This document shows, in pieces, positions 6,045 to 7,284 of a stretch of 7,284 nucleotides of DNA (its first letter is position 1; each line of letters starts with the position of its first letter). Under the pieces are notes generated by a model. The model worked only from the letters and a program-made list of their open reading frames with translations, had not been told where the DNA came from and ran no database searches. The translations under genes were made by a program, and so were the position numbers. Source of the stretch: Phycisphaerae bacterium. Lineage in GTDB: Bacteria > Planctomycetota > Phycisphaerae > SM23-33. Location: the NCBI GenBank assembly GCA_022866005.1, contig JALHTV010000295.1:1-7284 (forward strand). Reading direction: 5' to 3'.

Positions 6045-6478
6045 GCTTGGCTCCCGGTCAGTTCGTAGTGGCATCGCACGGTGAAGGTCGTCTCCACCTC
6101 CGGCCGGTGGCTGGTGCCGGAGGGTTCCACCTGGCCGACTTCGGTGGCCTTGCCGATGGGCAGGTCCACGCATCGCCCGCCGCGATAGGGATCAGCCAGC
6201 AGCGCCTCCGCCGCGGCCGCGGCCAGGTCCAGCTCGCGCTGCGCCTGCTCGGCGGCCTGGGCGCAACGCGTGTGGATGACCACGCGGCATCGCAGGCGCA
6301 CGTGGCGGCCGTCAGGGCGATCGTCGGCGGGGAAGAAGTCCTGGCCCTGGTGGTGCACGGCGGCCCGCGGTACGGCCGTGTCGGCGCTGTCCCCCAGCGT
6401 GACCACGGCGAATTGCTCGCAGGCCCGAAGGGCCGAGACCAGGTCCTGGAGGATTTCGCTACCCGCCGACACGGTCAC
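6041..6478 (-). CDS. Tail terminator/neck-like phage protein
   Basis: The protein has 145 aa. The start is GTG at 6478, overlapping the stop of the first gene (GTGA, 6475-6478), with GAGGAG just upstream. An N-terminal helix (EILQDLVSALRACEQF, 8-23) is followed by strands VVTLGD and PRAAVHH, then LRCRVVIHTRC, a long helix (AAEQAQRELDLAAAAAEALLADP, 75-97), GGRCVDLPIGK, and a final strand TFTVRCHYELT. This alpha-beta-beta-helix-beta order with a 'D-P-x-x-G-G' turn and a closing strand ending in Y matches small tail-terminator or neck proteins (gpU/gp17-like fold), which cap the tube and join it to the connector. Gene order, after the connector-like gene and before the tube-like gene, agrees. 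The family call is by pattern, without a search. Confidence 0.74.
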   Translation of the reverse strand: MTVSAGSEILQDLVSALRACEQFAVVTLGDSADTAVPRAAVHHQGQDFFPADDRPDGRHVRLRCRVVIHTRCAQAAEQAQRELDLAAAAAEALLADPYRGGRCVDLPIGKATEVGQVEPSGTSHRPEVETTFTVRCHYELTGSQA

Positions 6479-7128
6479 GTTCTCCTCAGCGTCACGTTGC
6501 CCAGGGTTCTCGTCCGCTCGGCAAACCCGTCCCCGTCCGCGTCGATGGCCAGGCGCAACTGCATCTGCATGCGCGTGAACTCCTGCTGGTATCGCTCGGC
6601 CTTGGCCCAGTGGGGGTCGGCGGGGCTGGGGCTCTCGGCCTTGGCCAGGAACACCGTGGCCGCCGTGCCGTACGCGGCGGTCAGGCGGAGCTGGGCGGAA
6701 TCCACGTGGGCCTCGGCGGCGACCGGGGCGGCCTCGACCAGGGCCCGCAGCTTCTCGGCCAGGGCGTCGCAGACTCGGCGAATTTGCGGCTTGTAGGTGA
6801 TCACATAGAATGACAGGCTCTGGCCAGCCGGTGGGGCGATGGCCGCGTCAGCGGTGTCGGCCCGCAGCACCGAGACGGTTAACTGACCGGGCGCGTCGAC
6901 GGAGAGGATCTCGTAGGCCCGGCCCTCGGAGGGGATCGTCGTGGTGACGGTCAGCACCATCGCGGCCTCCACGCCCGCAGCGGAGAAGTTGCCCGTGGTG
7001 GAGGAGAAGGTCGTGCCCTCCAGACGCCCGTCGGCTCCGCGGATCAATTGGCTGCCCGCGGGCCCGGCGGTGAGAAACAGACCCGGTTCGATTCCCAGCA
7101 GGTCTCTGTCCTGACAGAACTCGTTCAT
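6475..7128 (-). CDS. Head-tail connector/adaptor-like phage protein
   Basis: The protein has 217 aa. ATG at 7128 follows AGGA with an 8-nt gap and is the first gene after the 156-nt leader. The start FCQDRDLLGIEPGLF resembles the acidic opening of connector (gp6/Gp36-type) proteins. Residues 40-110 hold strands, including SSTTGNFSAAGVEAAMVLTV and RAYEILSVDA. This insert looks like a small beta-domain not usual in the shortest connectors. The rest is largely helical: PQIRRVCDALAEKLRALVEAA (114-134) and HWAKAERYQQEFTRMQMQLRLA (173-194). It ends IDADGDGFAERTRT, a DxDxDG loop (D196, D198, D200) that could bind calcium, then NVTLRR. Connectors of this type form a ring under the portal. As the first gene of the tail module it fits the usual head-to-tail order. 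The assignment is moderate; the gene is firm. Confidence 0.74.
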   Translation of the reverse strand: MNEFCQDRDLLGIEPGLFLTAGPAGSQLIRGADGRLEGTTFSSTTGNFSAAGVEAAMVLTVTTTIPSEGRAYEILSVDAPGQLTVSVLRADTADAAIAPPAGQSLSFYVITYKPQIRRVCDALAEKLRALVEAAPVAAEAHVDSAQLRLTAAYGTAATVFLAKAESPSPADPHWAKAERYQQEFTRMQMQLRLAIDADGDGFAERTRTLGNVTLRRT

Positions 7129-7231
7129 GCGTGGTTTCCTTTATCGCCCCGTCGGTTGCCGGTACGGTGCCGCGGTTCTATGGCAGGTCGCCACAGGCGA
7201 CTCGACGAGGCGAGTGGCAGGGCAGGGGGCA

Positions 7232-7251
7232 CCCCGCCCGTACGGGCGGGG
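7232..7251. repeat. 20-bp perfect palindrome centred on GTAC
   Basis: The sequence is CCCCGCCC, GTAC, GGGCGGGG and equals its own reverse complement. After a 2-nt mismatch on each side, 4 more G:C pairs follow (7226-7229 with 7254-7257), so a long GC hairpin could form. Neither strand has a following T-tract, so it does not look like an intrinsic terminator. Confidence 0.85.
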
Positions 7252-7284
7252 ACCCCCGGCCCCGGCGCCTCGGCTGTGCTGAGC
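7232..7284. repeat. Second copy of the intergenic repeat (palindrome plus 15-mer)
   Basis: The palindrome is followed by TCGGCTGTGCTGAGC at 7270-7284. This agrees with the 15-mer at 3303-3317 at 12 of 15 positions; only the central three bases differ. Palindrome and 15-mer are in the same order and orientation in both copies, with the space between them differing by a few bases. The element may continue past the window end. Confidence 0.55.

Larger units (their letters stand above)
7129..7284. promoter_or_regulatory. Leader upstream of the tail operon; no gene, no convincing promoter
   Basis: 156 nt up to the window edge. It holds the ribosome binding site of the first gene (AGGA), an inverted repeat ACTCG/CGAGT with a 6-nt loop at 7200-7215, the GTAC palindrome at 7232-7251 and the 15-mer at 7270-7284. 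I could not find a credible -35/-10 pair, so the promoter may lie beyond the window or the operon may continue upstream. Confidence 0.4.

Noticed and set aside
6045..6173. 43-codon N-terminal extension of the tube-like gene
   Set aside because: The extension overlaps the neighbouring gene by 130 nt and has shadow-frame composition. GTG 6044 with GGGAG and a GTGA overlap is the better start.
6047..6796. Plus-strand open frame of 249 codons spanning two minus-strand genes
   Set aside because: It crosses the boundary of two well-supported genes in antisense and has Gly/Ala/Arg/His-rich composition without domain-like pattern.
7140..7190. Possible sigma-70 promoter upstream of the first gene
   Set aside because: Only a weak AT-containing patch (CATAGA on the minus strand) is present, with no matching -35 box at the right spacing.
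7226..7257. GC hairpin as an intrinsic terminator
   Set aside because: No run of T follows the stem on either strand. The same applies to the palindrome at 3272-3287, which lies inside the operon.

Overview
The window reads as part of the structural (tail/adhesion) module of a tailed phage, most likely a prophage or phage-derived cluster in a GC-rich bacterium. The host phylum cannot be fixed from this sequence. The general look (very high GC, GTG and TTG starts, small beta-rich structural proteins with fibronectin-like and glycine/phenylalanine-rich segments) reminds me of phage clusters in Planctomycetota-type genomes, but that is a recollection of style, not a database result.

All supported genes lie on the minus strand, so transcription runs from high to low coordinates. 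Eleven genes can be called, the last cut by the window edge. (1) 7128-6475, head-tail connector-like. (2) 6478-6041, tail-terminator/neck-like. (3) 6044-5640, tail-tube-like. (4) 5643-5278, small tail protein of unknown role. (5) 5281-4547, beta-rich protein with a duplicated FG motif. (6) 4544-4062, fibre-type protein. (7) 4052-3360, fibre protein with HxH motifs and a C-terminal beta-sandwich. (8) 3256-2507, which shares that beta-sandwich. (9) 2510-1857, two Fn3-like domains. (10) 1846-116, 576 aa, possible baseplate/hub protein. (11) 113-1, partial.

The layout is a compact operon. Five junctions are 4-bp ATGA/GTGA overlaps and four are separated by only 2-10 nt. The single exception inside the series is the 103-nt gap at 3257-3359, between the two genes that share a domain. 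The 156-nt leader at 7129-7284 is the only other non-coding stretch. Both gaps carry what looks like the same intergenic repeat: a 15-mer TCGGCTnnnCTGAGC (12/15 identical) next to a GC palindrome centred on GTAC.

Biologically, genes 1-3 would finish the head-tail joint and build the tube, genes 5-9 would supply surface-exposed beta-domain and fibre proteins, and gene 10 may form the tail-tip hub. No tape measure, terminase, portal, capsid, lysis, integrase or regulatory gene is visible. No stretch longer than 300 bases lacks a gene, and I saw no tRNA, rRNA or CRISPR array. The functional names rest on gene order, length and sequence style, so they are much less certain than the gene boundaries.
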